From positions 124,001-188,000 of the forward strand of contig CAZJUP010000002.1 of NCBI GenBank assembly GCA_964549275.1: a stretch of DNA of 64,000 bases. Reading direction: 5' to 3'. The notes under the pieces are model-generated. The model did not search any database and was not told the DNA's origin. It worked only from the letters and a program-made list of their open reading frames with translations. The position numbers were made by a program, and so were the translations under genes. Positions 1 through 8,897 of the stretch are shown here, piece after piece. The stretch comes from CAZJUP01 sp964549275. GTDB taxonomy: Bacteria > Fidelibacterota > Marinisomatia > Marinisomatales > TCS55. Positions within the stretch are counted from its first letter, which is position 1, and the number at the start of each line of letters is the position of its first letter.

Positions 1-23
1 GATACGCTTACTGATAAATCTTC

Positions 24-1868
24 ATGAAAAAAATCATTGTTTTAATAGCGGTGGGGTTAGCCGTTACCACCCTATATTCATCAGAAAATAATAGAAAAGA
101 AATTTCTTCCGTATCTTTTTCCGGGAATGAGAACTATACTGTTCGTGTATTGAGAAAACAGCTTCAATTACGGGAACCCTTCCTTTTTAGAAGGACTACA
201 TTTGACAGACGTCTACTAAAACTTGATGCAATCACTTTGAAAAATTTTTATATATCTAATGGATATTTGGAAGCAACAGTCAGTGATTCATTTTTTATTC
301 AAGATGGAAAGGCTGATCTTTATTTTCGTATTTCCGAAGGTCCCAGATATTATTTAAAAGACGTTAAGGTCCAGGGGAATAGGACACTTTCAGAAAAAAA
401 GATTAAACAAATTTTGGGCTTAAAAGTGAATAAACCGTATAATCCCATTGATGTCAATTCAAATTTACCTGCCCTGGATGGAGAATATCACCGATTTGGG
501 AAATTATTTACTAGTATAAAGCTCACGAGTTCTATCAACGATTCAGTTGAAATTAATTTAGAATTGAAGGAAGGGCCTGATGTCTATATCAATACGTCAA
601 GAATTCAAGGTGCAGATAAAGTGGACAGTTCCTATATCCGAAGAGAAATTCAATTTAATAATGGAGATTTATTTCAAAAGGAAAAATTGGATCGAACCCA
701 AAAAATTCTGTTAGAAACAGGGTTCTTTTCATCCATAAATATAGTACCAGATATAATAAATAATTCTGATTCAACTGTAAATGTTCTCCTCAAAGTAAAA
801 GAATTTGAAAAAAGAGGAGAGGTAACACTGGAGCCGGGATATTTCCCCGTAGAGTGGAGTGAAGGAATAAATGAACTGGTTGGGTTAGGCGGCTATGTTG
901 AATGGCTAGATCGGATGGTATTGGGGAGCAAGACGCGGTTTACAAGTAGAGCGGCAGCCGTTCTGCCAACGGAAGAAGGTTATCGATTCCCTCGACTATC
1001 TTTAGAAATGACCCTTTTTAATACTCGTCCGTTTCCTGAATGGGTAATTCCCTTTAGAATTCCAACTGAGTTGAATATTTTTTATCAACAATTTAAAAAC
1101 TACGGAAACGAAGATGGCCCATATATCAGGAGATTTGGATTGGAGCTAAAAAATAATTTTCAAATTATAAATCGTTCATTTGTTGAATTTGGCCTTCAGT
1201 GGCAGAGATTTAACGATGTGGATATTTTCTCAGATACGACACTTTCTAAATCAGAAAATATTGAACAGCGAAAAATGACTCTTGATGTTCATTTTGATAA
1301 TAGAGACAACCCATTTTACCCCCGATCAGGAAACTTTTTTATCCTGAATATAGAATCTTCCGGTGGAATTCTGGGTGGGACCAGGTCTTTTACTAAGATT
1401 GAAGCAGATTATAGACAGTATGGGTCAATCTTGAATTTGATCACTATTGCGTGGAGAATCAATTTGGGGCAAATTGACGGTTGGGATGATTCTTACGAGA
1501 CTGTGGAAACGGTATTGTTTGAAAAATTTTATCTAGGTGGAAGTAATACTCTTCGAGCGTGGAAGCCTCTTCGGTTTTACCAAAAATTTATTAACGGACT
1601 TCCTTCGCCAATAGGAAAAACAAACAAAATTCTTACCAATTGGGAATTAAGATTTCCCCTTTTCTGGAGAATAGGAGGTACCCTATTTATGGATGGCGGC
1701 CTCATTGCAGATTCTTATAGCCATTTTACTATGACAAACCTGCAATGGGATTTGGGTGCAGGTCTTTCAATTCATACTCCATTTGGTCCCATTCGAGTTG
1801 ACTATGCCCAAGCGACGGAGAATCCGGATATCTGGCAGGTTCATCTTGGTTTTCTGTATGCCTTTTAA
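24..1868 (+). CDS. Omp85/BamA-TamA family outer-membrane protein
   Basis: Predicted outer-membrane beta-barrel that helps insert or export other outer-membrane proteins. The 614-residue product starts with a signal peptide (about residues 1-20), continues with POTRA-like repeats to about residue 265, and ends in a beta-rich barrel whose last residue is Phe, as usual for barrel proteins. Near residue 510 it carries LGGSNTLRAW, matching the conserved barrel-loop motif of the superfamily, although the usual Gly after Arg (RG) is Ala here. The length is shorter than a five-POTRA BamA and closer to TamA or a short Omp85. A TPR lipoprotein follows, which would suit an assembly role. The superfamily is secure; BamA versus TamA is not. 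Confidence 0.85.
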   Translation: MKKIIVLIAVGLAVTTLYSSENNRKEISSVSFSGNENYTVRVLRKQLQLREPFLFRRTTFDRRLLKLDAITLKNFYISNGYLEATVSDSFFIQDGKADLYFRISEGPRYYLKDVKVQGNRTLSEKKIKQILGLKVNKPYNPIDVNSNLPALDGEYHRFGKLFTSIKLTSSINDSVEINLELKEGPDVYINTSRIQGADKVDSSYIRREIQFNNGDLFQKEKLDRTQKILLETGFFSSINIVPDIINNSDSTVNVLLKVKEFEKRGEVTLEPGYFPVEWSEGINELVGLGGYVEWLDRMVLGSKTRFTSRAAAVLPTEEGYRFPRLSLEMTLFNTRPFPEWVIPFRIPTELNIFYQQFKNYGNEDGPYIRRFGLELKNNFQIINRSFVEFGLQWQRFNDVDIFSDTTLSKSENIEQRKMTLDVHFDNRDNPFYPRSGNFFILNIESSGGILGGTRSFTKIEADYRQYGSILNLITIAWRINLGQIDGWDDSYETVETVLFEKFYLGGSNTLRAWKPLRFYQKFINGLPSPIGKTNKILTNWELRFPLFWRIGGTLFMDGGLIADSYSHFTMTNLQWDLGAGLSIHTPFGPIRVDYAQATENPDIWQVHLGFLYAF

Positions 1869-1975
1869 ATTGGAACAAAAAGTAAAAGCTTTCGTAATTA
1901 CAAAAATCCTATCAAAATCTTATCCTGTTTTGAAAGAGTCTTAATAAATTCTCGGCCAATAAAAAAGAAAATTTA

Positions 1976-2461
1976 ATGAAAATAAAAATCATAGGATTGG
2001 TCATATTGAGTTTGGTCATAACTTCATGCGGTTTGTTTAAAACAGCAGACCAATTATTTACTGATGCTGAAGAAAAAAGAAATCAGGGAGAAGTAAAAAC
2101 AGCGGTTGTTATCTTGGAGAAAATAGTATCAAAATTTCCAGGTCAGCCTTTAGCAGCAAATTCTCAATACCTGTTAGGTGAAATTTATTATCGCGATTTA
2201 AGAGATTATTCAATGGCAATCATACAATATAAGAGAGTCAGCGAGTTATACCCTGACTCAGATAAAGTTCCTTTATCTGTGTTTATGAGCGGATTTATTT
2301 ATGCCAATATGTTGTCTGATTTTGAACAGGCCGAAAATATATATAGCCAATTTTTAGAGGCTTATCCTGAGCACGAATTGGCTCCTTCAGTTAAATTTGA
2401 ATTGGAATACTTAGGGAAAAGCCCGGAAGAGATCCCAGTTTTAAAACATTTAAACTCCTAA
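1976..2461 (+). CDS. TPR-type outer-membrane lipoprotein (BamD/YbgF-like)
   Basis: 161-residue lipoprotein with a hydrophobic leader and a lipobox ending ITSC, so Cys18 would be lipidated. The mature part consists of tetratricopeptide-like helical hairpins, with repeated pattern elements such as AxxxFPxxPLAxxxxYxLGxIYY followed by AIIQYKRVSELYP. This pattern is typical of BamD and of the C-terminal domain of YbgF/CpoB. It lies 107 bp after the Omp85 gene and 17 bp before moxR. A role as a periplasmic scaffold for outer-membrane assembly is inferred from the fold and the neighbour; the exact partner cannot be read from sequence. Confidence 0.75.
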   Translation: MKIKIIGLVILSLVITSCGLFKTADQLFTDAEEKRNQGEVKTAVVILEKIVSKFPGQPLAANSQYLLGEIYYRDLRDYSMAIIQYKRVSELYPDSDKVPLSVFMSGFIYANMLSDFEQAENIYSQFLEAYPEHELAPSVKFELEYLGKSPEEIPVLKHLNS

Positions 2462-2478
2462 CCATTTGGAATTTTAGT

Positions 2479-3474
2479 ATGTCAGAATTCAATCTTTCGG
2501 AAATTAATGACCGCATTAGTAAAGAATCGGTTTTTTTAGATGATATCCGTAGGGCGGTTGGTCAGTCCATCGTTGGACAGAACGAGCTTATTAATAAAAT
2601 TTTAATTGGCCTTCTAGCCAATGGTCACTTATTGTTAGAAGGGGTACCCGGGCTGGCTAAAACCTTATTAATCAAAACACTTGCCCAAGTAATTGATACA
2701 GATTTTCAGCGTATTCAATTTACTCCGGATATGTTACCAGCAGATTTATTGGGAACTTTAATATTTAATCAAAAATCCGGTGTTTTCGAGACGAGGAAGG
2801 GGCCAATATTTTCGAATATTATTTTAGCTGATGAGATTAACCGGGCACCTTCCAAAGTGCAAAGTGCATTATTGGAATCCATGCAGGAGAGACAAGTGAC
2901 CATAGGGGAAGAGACATTTCCTTTAGACAATCCGTTTTTAGTTTTGGCAACACAAAATCCAATTGAGCAGGAAGGAACCTATCCCTTACCAGAGGCCCAA
3001 GTCGATCGGTTTATGCTTAAGCTCCGGGTGGATTACCCTGAAATAAACGAGGAAAGGTCCATATTAAGAAAAGCTGCAAAAACAGGTGATACATTACTTC
3101 CCAATGCTGTCGTGAAACCAGAACAGATTTTGTCTGCACAGAAAACTATCAATGATATTTATGTGGATGAAAAAGTAGAGGATTATGTATTAAACCTGGT
3201 CTTTGCAACACGCAATCCATCTGAATATGGGTTTAATGATCTCTCAGATCTTATTGAATATGGTGCATCACCACGGGCTACTATCAATTTGGTATTGGCT
3301 GCAAAAGCTCGTGCCTTTTTGGAGCATAGGGGGTACATAACACCGGAAGATATCAGATATATTGGGATGGATGTATTACGTCATCGTGTAATACTAACCT
3401 ACGAAGCAGAAGCAGAAGAACTGACACCAGAGGATGTGATTCAACGGCTCTTTGATAAAATCGAAATTCCTTAA
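2479..3474 (+). CDS. MoxR-family AAA+ ATPase
   Basis: Cytoplasmic AAA+ ATPase of the MoxR family, thought to act as a chaperone-like activator of partner proteins, often with DUF58/von Willebrand A proteins. The 331-residue product has the family Walker A GVPGLAKT (about residues 55-62), Walker B with ADEINRAP, a sensor region ATQNPIEQEGTYPLPEAQ and the C-terminal lid helices. It is followed 82 bp later by a DUF58 gene and then a BatD-like gene, the usual MoxR neighbourhood. It is distinct from the GvpN ATPase encoded at 52.8 kb, which belongs to the same wider clade. Confidence 0.93.
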   Translation: MSEFNLSEINDRISKESVFLDDIRRAVGQSIVGQNELINKILIGLLANGHLLLEGVPGLAKTLLIKTLAQVIDTDFQRIQFTPDMLPADLLGTLIFNQKSGVFETRKGPIFSNIILADEINRAPSKVQSALLESMQERQVTIGEETFPLDNPFLVLATQNPIEQEGTYPLPEAQVDRFMLKLRVDYPEINEERSILRKAAKTGDTLLPNAVVKPEQILSAQKTINDIYVDEKVEDYVLNLVFATRNPSEYGFNDLSDLIEYGASPRATINLVLAAKARAFLEHRGYITPEDIRYIGMDVLRHRVILTYEAEAEELTPEDVIQRLFDKIEIP

Positions 3475-3556
3475 TTTTTCAAAACGAAGTGCACAAGAAT
3501 TTTGATATACTTTTTCATATTTATTTAATACATACAATCCAGTACAATCCCGGAAT

Positions 3557-4432
3557 ATGATTCCAAAAGAAATCCTTAAAAAAGTCCGACAAATTGAGAT
3601 TCGTACGAAAGGATTGGTGAATGATCTCTTTGGAGGAGAATACCATTCTGTTTTTAAGGGACGAGGGATGACGTTTTCTGAAGTTCGCGAATATGTTGCA
3701 GGAGATGATATCAGATTAATCGATTGGAATGTAACTGCAAGAACTGGTCAGCCCTTTATAAAAATATTTGAAGAAGAAAGGGAATTAACTGTTTACATTT
3801 TAGTTGATGTCAGTCGTTCAGGTCATTTTGGTACCCGATCTCAATTTAAATCTGAAATTGCTGCTGAAATCGCTGCAGTTATGGGGTTTTCTGCGATTAA
3901 AAATCAGGATAAAGTCGGATTGCTTCTTTTTAGTGACCATGTGGAAAAGTACATAGCCCCTAAAAAAGGACGATCCCATATTCTCAGAGTTGTTCGAGAA
4001 GTGCTCTATCATAAACCTCAAGGAGAATCTACTTCAATATCACAGGCTTTAGATTTCTTGATGAAGGTTGCTAAACGAAAATCGGTTGTATTTTTAATTT
4101 CAGATTTTATGGATGAAAGTTTTTGGAAATCCATATCTCTTGTAAATAGAAAGCACGATTTAATCGGACTACAAATATCTGATCCGGCAGAAAATTCTCT
4201 CCCGAATATTGGACTCATGAAGGTACATGATCCTGAAACAGGAGAGAAGTTCTGGATTGATACATCATCTAAAGAACAACGAAATTCTGGTGAATCCCAA
4301 GCGTTGCAAAAGCGATCGGCGTTTAAAAATGAATGTAATCGTATTGGATTGGATATAATTAAGTTAAAGACTGATGAAGATTATGTCGAACCCATTATGA
4401 CCTATTTTCATCGACGAGAACGCCGGTATTAA
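3557..4432 (+). CDS. DUF58 domain protein (vWA-like)
   Basis: 291-residue DUF58 protein. The N-terminal half carries the family signature around residues 45-75 (YVAGDDIRLIDWN followed by ARTG and KIFEEERE), and the rest resembles a von Willebrand A fold, with VDVSRSG in place of a perfect DxSxS metal site. No membrane segment is visible, as in the Bacteroidota-type proteins paired with MoxR. It sits between moxR and a BatD-like gene, with only 3 bp to the latter. MoxR-DUF58 pairs are linked to envelope stress and metal-centre or peptidase activation, but no specific substrate can be assigned. Confidence 0.9.
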   Translation: MIPKEILKKVRQIEIRTKGLVNDLFGGEYHSVFKGRGMTFSEVREYVAGDDIRLIDWNVTARTGQPFIKIFEEERELTVYILVDVSRSGHFGTRSQFKSEIAAEIAAVMGFSAIKNQDKVGLLLFSDHVEKYIAPKKGRSHILRVVREVLYHKPQGESTSISQALDFLMKVAKRKSVVFLISDFMDESFWKSISLVNRKHDLIGLQISDPAENSLPNIGLMKVHDPETGEKFWIDTSSKEQRNSGESQALQKRSAFKNECNRIGLDIIKLKTDEDYVEPIMTYFHRRERRY

Positions 4433-4435
4433 CAT

Positions 4436-5383
4436 ATGGATAAAAAATATATTCCCATTGTTTTATTTTTATGTTTACTCTCTTATATCGGATGTGAAAA
4501 AACAGAAAATAATCAATCTATTGAGGTGATCTCTATATTGGATACAACCTATGCTACCATTGGTGATATTGTTCACCTGGATGTGAATGTTTTTCATACG
4601 AAGGATCGTCCGGTTTTAATTCAACCGTTGGAAATAGCAGAAAATATTGAGATTAGATCTACTCAAACAACCAGAGATGAAAACACCCAGTTTACACAAT
4701 TTGAAATGGTATTCTGGGACACCGGAACGGTAGAAATTCCCACTATAATAATTCAAATTCTTAATAAAGATAGTTCCCTTGCCTCAACGCTAAACACTGA
4801 GCCCCTTAACATTGAAATAGCGTCCATTTTAGAAAAAGATTCGTCTTTAAAAAGTGAGGGGAATCATTTACGTCCAATAAAGAAACCTGTTTCGGTATCC
4901 ATTCCCTGGGATTTAAAAAAAATCGGTCTGATATTTATCCTGATTTTAATATTAGGTGGGATAATCTTAATTTGGTTTACCCGACAAAACACCCTTAAAA
5001 AAGAGCCGGATGTGAACCCTGTATTTTTAGAAGAACCTGATGGGGTTGCTCTTCGTCGGTTGGATGAATTAGAGAAAAATAAACCCTGGAGAACCGGTGA
5101 CGAAAAAACAATTTATGTTACACTTTCTCAGATTCTGAGGGAATATGTGGAAAACAGCCTTTATTTTCGGTGTATGGAAATGACGACTGAAGAAATTATG
5201 GAAATCGGAGGTCACTTACCCTTTTCCAAAGAAGAATTTGATGGATTTCACGGCTTTTTGCAACGGGCTGATTTAATTAAATATGCAAACCATATTCCGG
5301 ATTTATCAATGTGTAATCAAGATATTGCTTTTTCACGAGAATTTGTTAAAAAGACAATTCCATACTGGAAAATACTTCAATAA
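4436..5383 (+). CDS. BatD-like membrane protein of the MoxR/DUF58 cluster
   Basis: 315-residue protein with an N-terminal export signal, possibly a poor lipobox (IGC at about residue 20). Residues 25-145 form a beta-rich extracytoplasmic domain, one transmembrane helix lies at about residues 162-182, and the rest is a helical cytoplasmic tail. This layout (beta-rich domain, single helix, cytoplasmic tail) is that of BatD/DUF4381-type proteins found after MoxR and DUF58 genes. The start is 3 bp after the DUF58 stop, suggesting translational coupling. Similarity is judged from architecture and position, so the family name is provisional. Confidence 0.6.
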   Translation: MDKKYIPIVLFLCLLSYIGCEKTENNQSIEVISILDTTYATIGDIVHLDVNVFHTKDRPVLIQPLEIAENIEIRSTQTTRDENTQFTQFEMVFWDTGTVEIPTIIIQILNKDSSLASTLNTEPLNIEIASILEKDSSLKSEGNHLRPIKKPVSVSIPWDLKKIGLIFILILILGGIILIWFTRQNTLKKEPDVNPVFLEEPDGVALRRLDELEKNKPWRTGDEKTIYVTLSQILREYVENSLYFRCMEMTTEEIMEIGGHLPFSKEEFDGFHGFLQRADLIKYANHIPDLSMCNQDIAFSREFVKKTIPYWKILQ

Positions 5384-5480
5384 TTCTGGAAAATATTCAT
5401 TTCTGAAATCTGAATACCCATCTCCTGATTTGAATCATGATTCTTCAGCTTTAAATTCCTCAGCTAAAATAGGAAGAAAT

Positions 5481-6044
5481 ATGGCTACAACATCAGATAT
5501 AAAAAACGGCGCTGTCATGCTGCATAAACATAAAAGGATGAAAGTGTTGGAGTTTTTACACGTAAAACCAGGGAAAGGACCTGCGTTTGTAAGGACAAAA
5601 TTAAAGGACATTAAAACAGGAAAAATAATTGACGAAACCTTTAACGCCGGTGCAAAAATTGAATTCCTTCGAATTGAAGCAAAAGAAATGCAATTTTTAT
5701 ATAATGATGGGTCAGCACATGTTTTCATGGATAACCAGACTTATGAACAATTTAATGTATCCAATGAACTTGTTGGTGAAAATGCCCACTTTCTAAAGGG
5801 AGGCATGAATGCGGACCTTTTATTCGATGGGAATGAAATACTTGATATTCGATTACCGGCACATGTTGTGTTAGAAGTGACTCATACTGAACCAGCTGTA
5901 AAGGGGAATACAGCTACAGGCGCAACAAAGCCAGCGAAGGTTGAAACAGGATATGAGGTACAGGTACCCCTTTTTATTGAAGAGCGAGATTTTTTGAAAA
6001 TTGACACTCGTTCCGGAGATTACATTGAAAGAGTTAAATCATAA
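5481..6044 (+). CDS. efp: Elongation factor P
   Basis: Translation factor that relieves ribosome stalling at proline runs. The 187-residue product has the three-domain EF-P layout: an N-terminal KOW-like domain with the tip VKPGKGPAF, where the Lys in PGKG is the position modified in many bacteria, then two OB-fold domains ending in a typical IDTRSGDYIER motif. A longer open frame begins at 5283 inside the previous gene, but the ATG at 5481 follows AGGAAG and gives the family's normal N-terminus and length. AccB and AccC follow directly, a common bacterial arrangement (efp-accB-accC). Confidence 0.95.
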   Translation: MATTSDIKNGAVMLHKHKRMKVLEFLHVKPGKGPAFVRTKLKDIKTGKIIDETFNAGAKIEFLRIEAKEMQFLYNDGSAHVFMDNQTYEQFNVSNELVGENAHFLKGGMNADLLFDGNEILDIRLPAHVVLEVTHTEPAVKGNTATGATKPAKVETGYEVQVPLFIEERDFLKIDTRSGDYIERVKS

Positions 6045-6081
6045 AGGTTAGATTAACGGGTAAAAATACTGAGGTAATGTC

Positions 6082-6534
6082 ATGTGGCAAGATAAATTAA
6101 AAGAAATTATTTATATCCTTGAACAGAGCGATGTGAATGAAATTGACTTAAATTTTTGGGGAAGAAAATTTCGAGTTGTAAAATCTCCTGGTATTTTGAG
6201 TGGAAATTCAATTCCGCAACACCCGGCGGCTGTCATCCCTGTTGGGAATGATTCTGTACCTGAGGCTGCAATCAATGCACCATCAACAATAAAAGGGGAT
6301 GAATTATTATCTCCAATGCCCGGTACGTTTTATCGAGCGTCTTCACCGGATGCAGATCCCTTTGTAAACGAGGGTGATTCCGTATCAAAGGGGGATACAC
6401 TTTGTATCATTGAAGCCATGAAAATTATGAATGAAATTGAAGCTGAAACTAGTGGTACTATTCGTAAAATTCTTATAGAAAACAGTCAACCTGTTGAATA
6501 TAACCAGCCTCTTTTCATCATTGAGCCTGCCTAA
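6082..6534 (+). CDS. accB: Biotin carboxyl carrier protein of acetyl-CoA carboxylase
   Basis: Carries the biotin of acetyl-CoA carboxylase, the first step of fatty-acid synthesis. The 150-residue product has a short N-terminal helical part, a flexible linker (about residues 36-72) rich in Pro, Ala and Ser, and a C-terminal biotinyl domain with EAMKIMNEI; Lys114 is the biotinylation site. Upstream efp and downstream accC (18 bp away) support the assignment and suggest one transcript. The length is usual for AccB. Confidence 0.95.
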   Translation: MWQDKLKEIIYILEQSDVNEIDLNFWGRKFRVVKSPGILSGNSIPQHPAAVIPVGNDSVPEAAINAPSTIKGDELLSPMPGTFYRASSPDADPFVNEGDSVSKGDTLCIIEAMKIMNEIEAETSGTIRKILIENSQPVEYNQPLFIIEPA

Positions 6535-6552
6535 GAATTAGTAGAAAAATCT

Positions 6553-7905
6553 ATGTTTAAAAAAATCCTGATTGCTAATCGTGGGGAAATTGCCTTACGA
6601 ATTATCAGAGCCTGCCATGAACTAGGGATTAAAACGGTAGCTGTTTATTCGACCGCCGATGAATTTTCACTTCACGTTAAATTTGCCGATGAGGCAGTTT
6701 GCATTGGCCCACCCCCGGGTAATGATAGCTATTTAAATATCCCACGGATAATTGCGGCCGGAGAAATCACCAATGCGGATGCGATTCATCCGGGCTATGG
6801 TTTCCTAGCTGAAAATGCTGAATTCTCCCAAATTTGCGCCGAAAACGGATTTACATTTATTGGCCCAAGCGCAGAAACCATAGAAGCTATGGGAAACAAA
6901 TCCATGGCAAAGAAGACGATGAAAAAAGCGGGAGTTCCTGTCATTCCGGGAAGTGACGGTATTCTTAAAGATACTGCCCATGCCAAAAAACTTGCTGAGG
7001 ATGTGGGATTTCCTCTCATGCTTAAGGCTTCAGCAGGGGGTGGAGGCAGAGGTATGCGATTGGTACGAAAAATTGAAGAAATTGAACATGCTTATAAAAC
7101 AGCCCACGCAGAATCTTTGACGGCATTTAATAATGGCGATATTTATATGGAAAAGTTTGTAGAAAACCCTAGACATATAGAAATCCAAGTTTTAGCAGAT
7201 GATAAGGGGAATGTAGTCCATTTAGGGGAAAGAGAATGTTCCATCCAAAGGCGCCACCAGAAACTATTAGAAGAGTCTCCCTCCGCAATTGTAGATGAAA
7301 ACCTTCGCGCTCTCATGGGAGAAGCTGCAGTAAAAGGAACGAAGGCCACCCATTATGTTGGGGTTGGGACAATGGAGTTTCTATTGGACAAAAATCATGA
7401 GTTTTATTTTATGGAAATGAATACCCGTATTCAGGTTGAGCATCCCGTAACAGAGATGGTGATTGGTGTCGATTTGATTAAACAGCAAATTCAGATGCAT
7501 GCCGGGGAAACATTTCCTGGATATTTATATGATTTAAAACTGAGAGGTCATTCAATAGAATGTAGGATTAATGCCGAAGACCCGGCTATGAATTTTATCC
7601 CTTCGCCATTGGAAATTACCAGTTTTCATATGCCTGGAGGCAAGGGCATACGTGTGGATACCCACGCCTATGCCGGATATCAAATCCCCACACAGTATGA
7701 TTCTCTTATCGGAAAACTAATTGTCCATGCCAGTACTAGAGAAAAGGCAATAAACCGAATGCAAAGGGCTTTGGAAGAATGCATCATAGAAGGACCAAAA
7801 ACTACCATTCCTTATCATCAAGCTATCATGAATGACTCTACGTTTCGTTCTGGACAATTTGATACGAGCTTTCTCGAGACATTTACCTATGACCCAACAC
7901 CTTAA
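6553..7905 (+). CDS. accC: Biotin carboxylase subunit of acetyl-CoA carboxylase
   Basis: ATP-dependent carboxylation of biotin on AccB. The 450-residue product has the normal AccC length and motifs: the N-terminal KILIANRGEIALRIIRA, the glycine-rich ATP loop KASAGGGGRGMR (about residues 158-169), the catalytic region ERECSIQRRHQK, and EMNTRIQVEHPVTE near residue 290. It forms an operon with accB. The carboxyltransferase subunits are not in this window. No odd features were noticed. Confidence 0.97.
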   Translation: MFKKILIANRGEIALRIIRACHELGIKTVAVYSTADEFSLHVKFADEAVCIGPPPGNDSYLNIPRIIAAGEITNADAIHPGYGFLAENAEFSQICAENGFTFIGPSAETIEAMGNKSMAKKTMKKAGVPVIPGSDGILKDTAHAKKLAEDVGFPLMLKASAGGGGRGMRLVRKIEEIEHAYKTAHAESLTAFNNGDIYMEKFVENPRHIEIQVLADDKGNVVHLGERECSIQRRHQKLLEESPSAIVDENLRALMGEAAVKGTKATHYVGVGTMEFLLDKNHEFYFMEMNTRIQVEHPVTEMVIGVDLIKQQIQMHAGETFPGYLYDLKLRGHSIECRINAEDPAMNFIPSPLEITSFHMPGGKGIRVDTHAYAGYQIPTQYDSLIGKLIVHASTREKAINRMQRALEECIIEGPKTTIPYHQAIMNDSTFRSGQFDTSFLETFTYDPTP

Positions 7906-7929
7906 CCGGTTAATTAAAGGATTATTAAC

Positions 7930-8307
7930 ATGAGTATTCCAAACGATTTACACTACTCAAAAGATCATGAATGGACTAAAATTGAGGGAGAAATTGTCAC
8001 CATCGGTATCACCGATTATGCCCAGGGAGAACTGGGGGATATCATTTTTTTTGAGTTTCCGGAAGTTGGAATGAAGATGACAAAGGGGGACCCTTTTGGA
8101 ACGATTGAAGCTGTAAAAACTGTGGCAGATTTATTTGCGCCCATATCAGGAAGAATTTTAGAAATCAACAGCGACCTTGAAGATAACCCCGCACTCGTGA
8201 ACGAAGACCCTTATTCTAAAGGCTGGTTGATTAAAATTGAACTATCGGATCGTGTTGAATTGGATGAACTCCTCGATGCGGAACAATATGGTGAATTTAT
8301 AGGGTAA
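7930..8307 (+). CDS. gcvH: Glycine cleavage system H protein
   Basis: Lipoyl carrier of the glycine cleavage system, which also serves as a lipoate donor in some bacteria. The 125-residue product has HEWTKIEG near the N-terminus and the lipoylation region GTIEAVKTVADLFAP, with Lys63 as the attachment site. It follows accC by 24 bp, and gmhA begins 3 bp after its stop. The other glycine cleavage proteins (P, T, L) are not encoded nearby, so it may serve a shared lipoylation pool; that point is inference. Confidence 0.95.
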   Translation: MSIPNDLHYSKDHEWTKIEGEIVTIGITDYAQGELGDIIFFEFPEVGMKMTKGDPFGTIEAVKTVADLFAPISGRILEINSDLEDNPALVNEDPYSKGWLIKIELSDRVELDELLDAEQYGEFIG

Positions 8308-8310
8308 ATC

Positions 8311-8886
8311 ATGAATTCTGTCAATATCAGAAACATTATTAAGGAAAGTATTCAAGTTAAAAATGTCATGTTGGATACCTGTATAGAGGAATTAAAGGAT
8401 GCTGCAATTCTTATGGCAAATTCTATAAAAAATGGGAATAAACTCATTTGGTGCGGAAATGGTGGCAGTGCAGCGGATGCCCAGCATATGTCCACTGAGT
8501 TGATGGGTGGTCTTCGGGATCATAGTCGTCCGGCCATACCCTCTATTGCATTAACAACGGATTCCTCTTTCCTTACTGCTTGGGCTAACGACACGGATTA
8601 TGATACGATTTTTTCCAGACAAATTGAAGGATTAGGTCAGGCTGGTGATGTCTTAATTGCTATTTCTACGAGTGGAAATTCTAAAAATGTGATCAGAGCG
8701 ATTCGTGTAGCCAAAGAAAAAAATATATCTGTGGTTACACTGACAGGGGAAACAGGAGGAGATATGAAACATTTGGGAGATATAGAAATTCAAATACCAA
8801 GTCAGGATACCCAACGTATTCAGGAAGGACATCTTCTTGCTGAACATATTTTATGTGAATATGTGGAAGCAACTCTTTTTGGGTAA
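8311..8886 (+). CDS. gmhA: Phosphoheptose isomerase-like SIS protein
   Basis: SIS-domain sugar isomerase, most likely converting sedoheptulose 7-phosphate to D-glycero-manno-heptose 7-phosphate for lipopolysaccharide core synthesis. The 191-residue product has the GmhA signature CGNGGSAADAQHMSTELMGG (about residues 49-68), the phosphate loop ISTSGNSKN and the closing helix with QEGHLLAEHILCEYVE. Length and motifs fit the GmhA/DiaA group. No other heptose genes lie nearby, so a DiaA-like regulatory role cannot be fully excluded. It is tightly packed between gcvH and a Xer recombinase. Confidence 0.88.
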   Translation: MNSVNIRNIIKESIQVKNVMLDTCIEELKDAAILMANSIKNGNKLIWCGNGGSAADAQHMSTELMGGLRDHSRPAIPSIALTTDSSFLTAWANDTDYDTIFSRQIEGLGQAGDVLIAISTSGNSKNVIRAIRVAKEKNISVVTLTGETGGDMKHLGDIEIQIPSQDTQRIQEGHLLAEHILCEYVEATLFG

Positions 8887-8897
8887 ACTCAATATTT

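Noticed and set aside
5283..5480. Long N-terminal extension of EF-P
   Set aside because: It overlaps the BatD-like gene; EF-P has normal length and a ribosome binding site from 5481.
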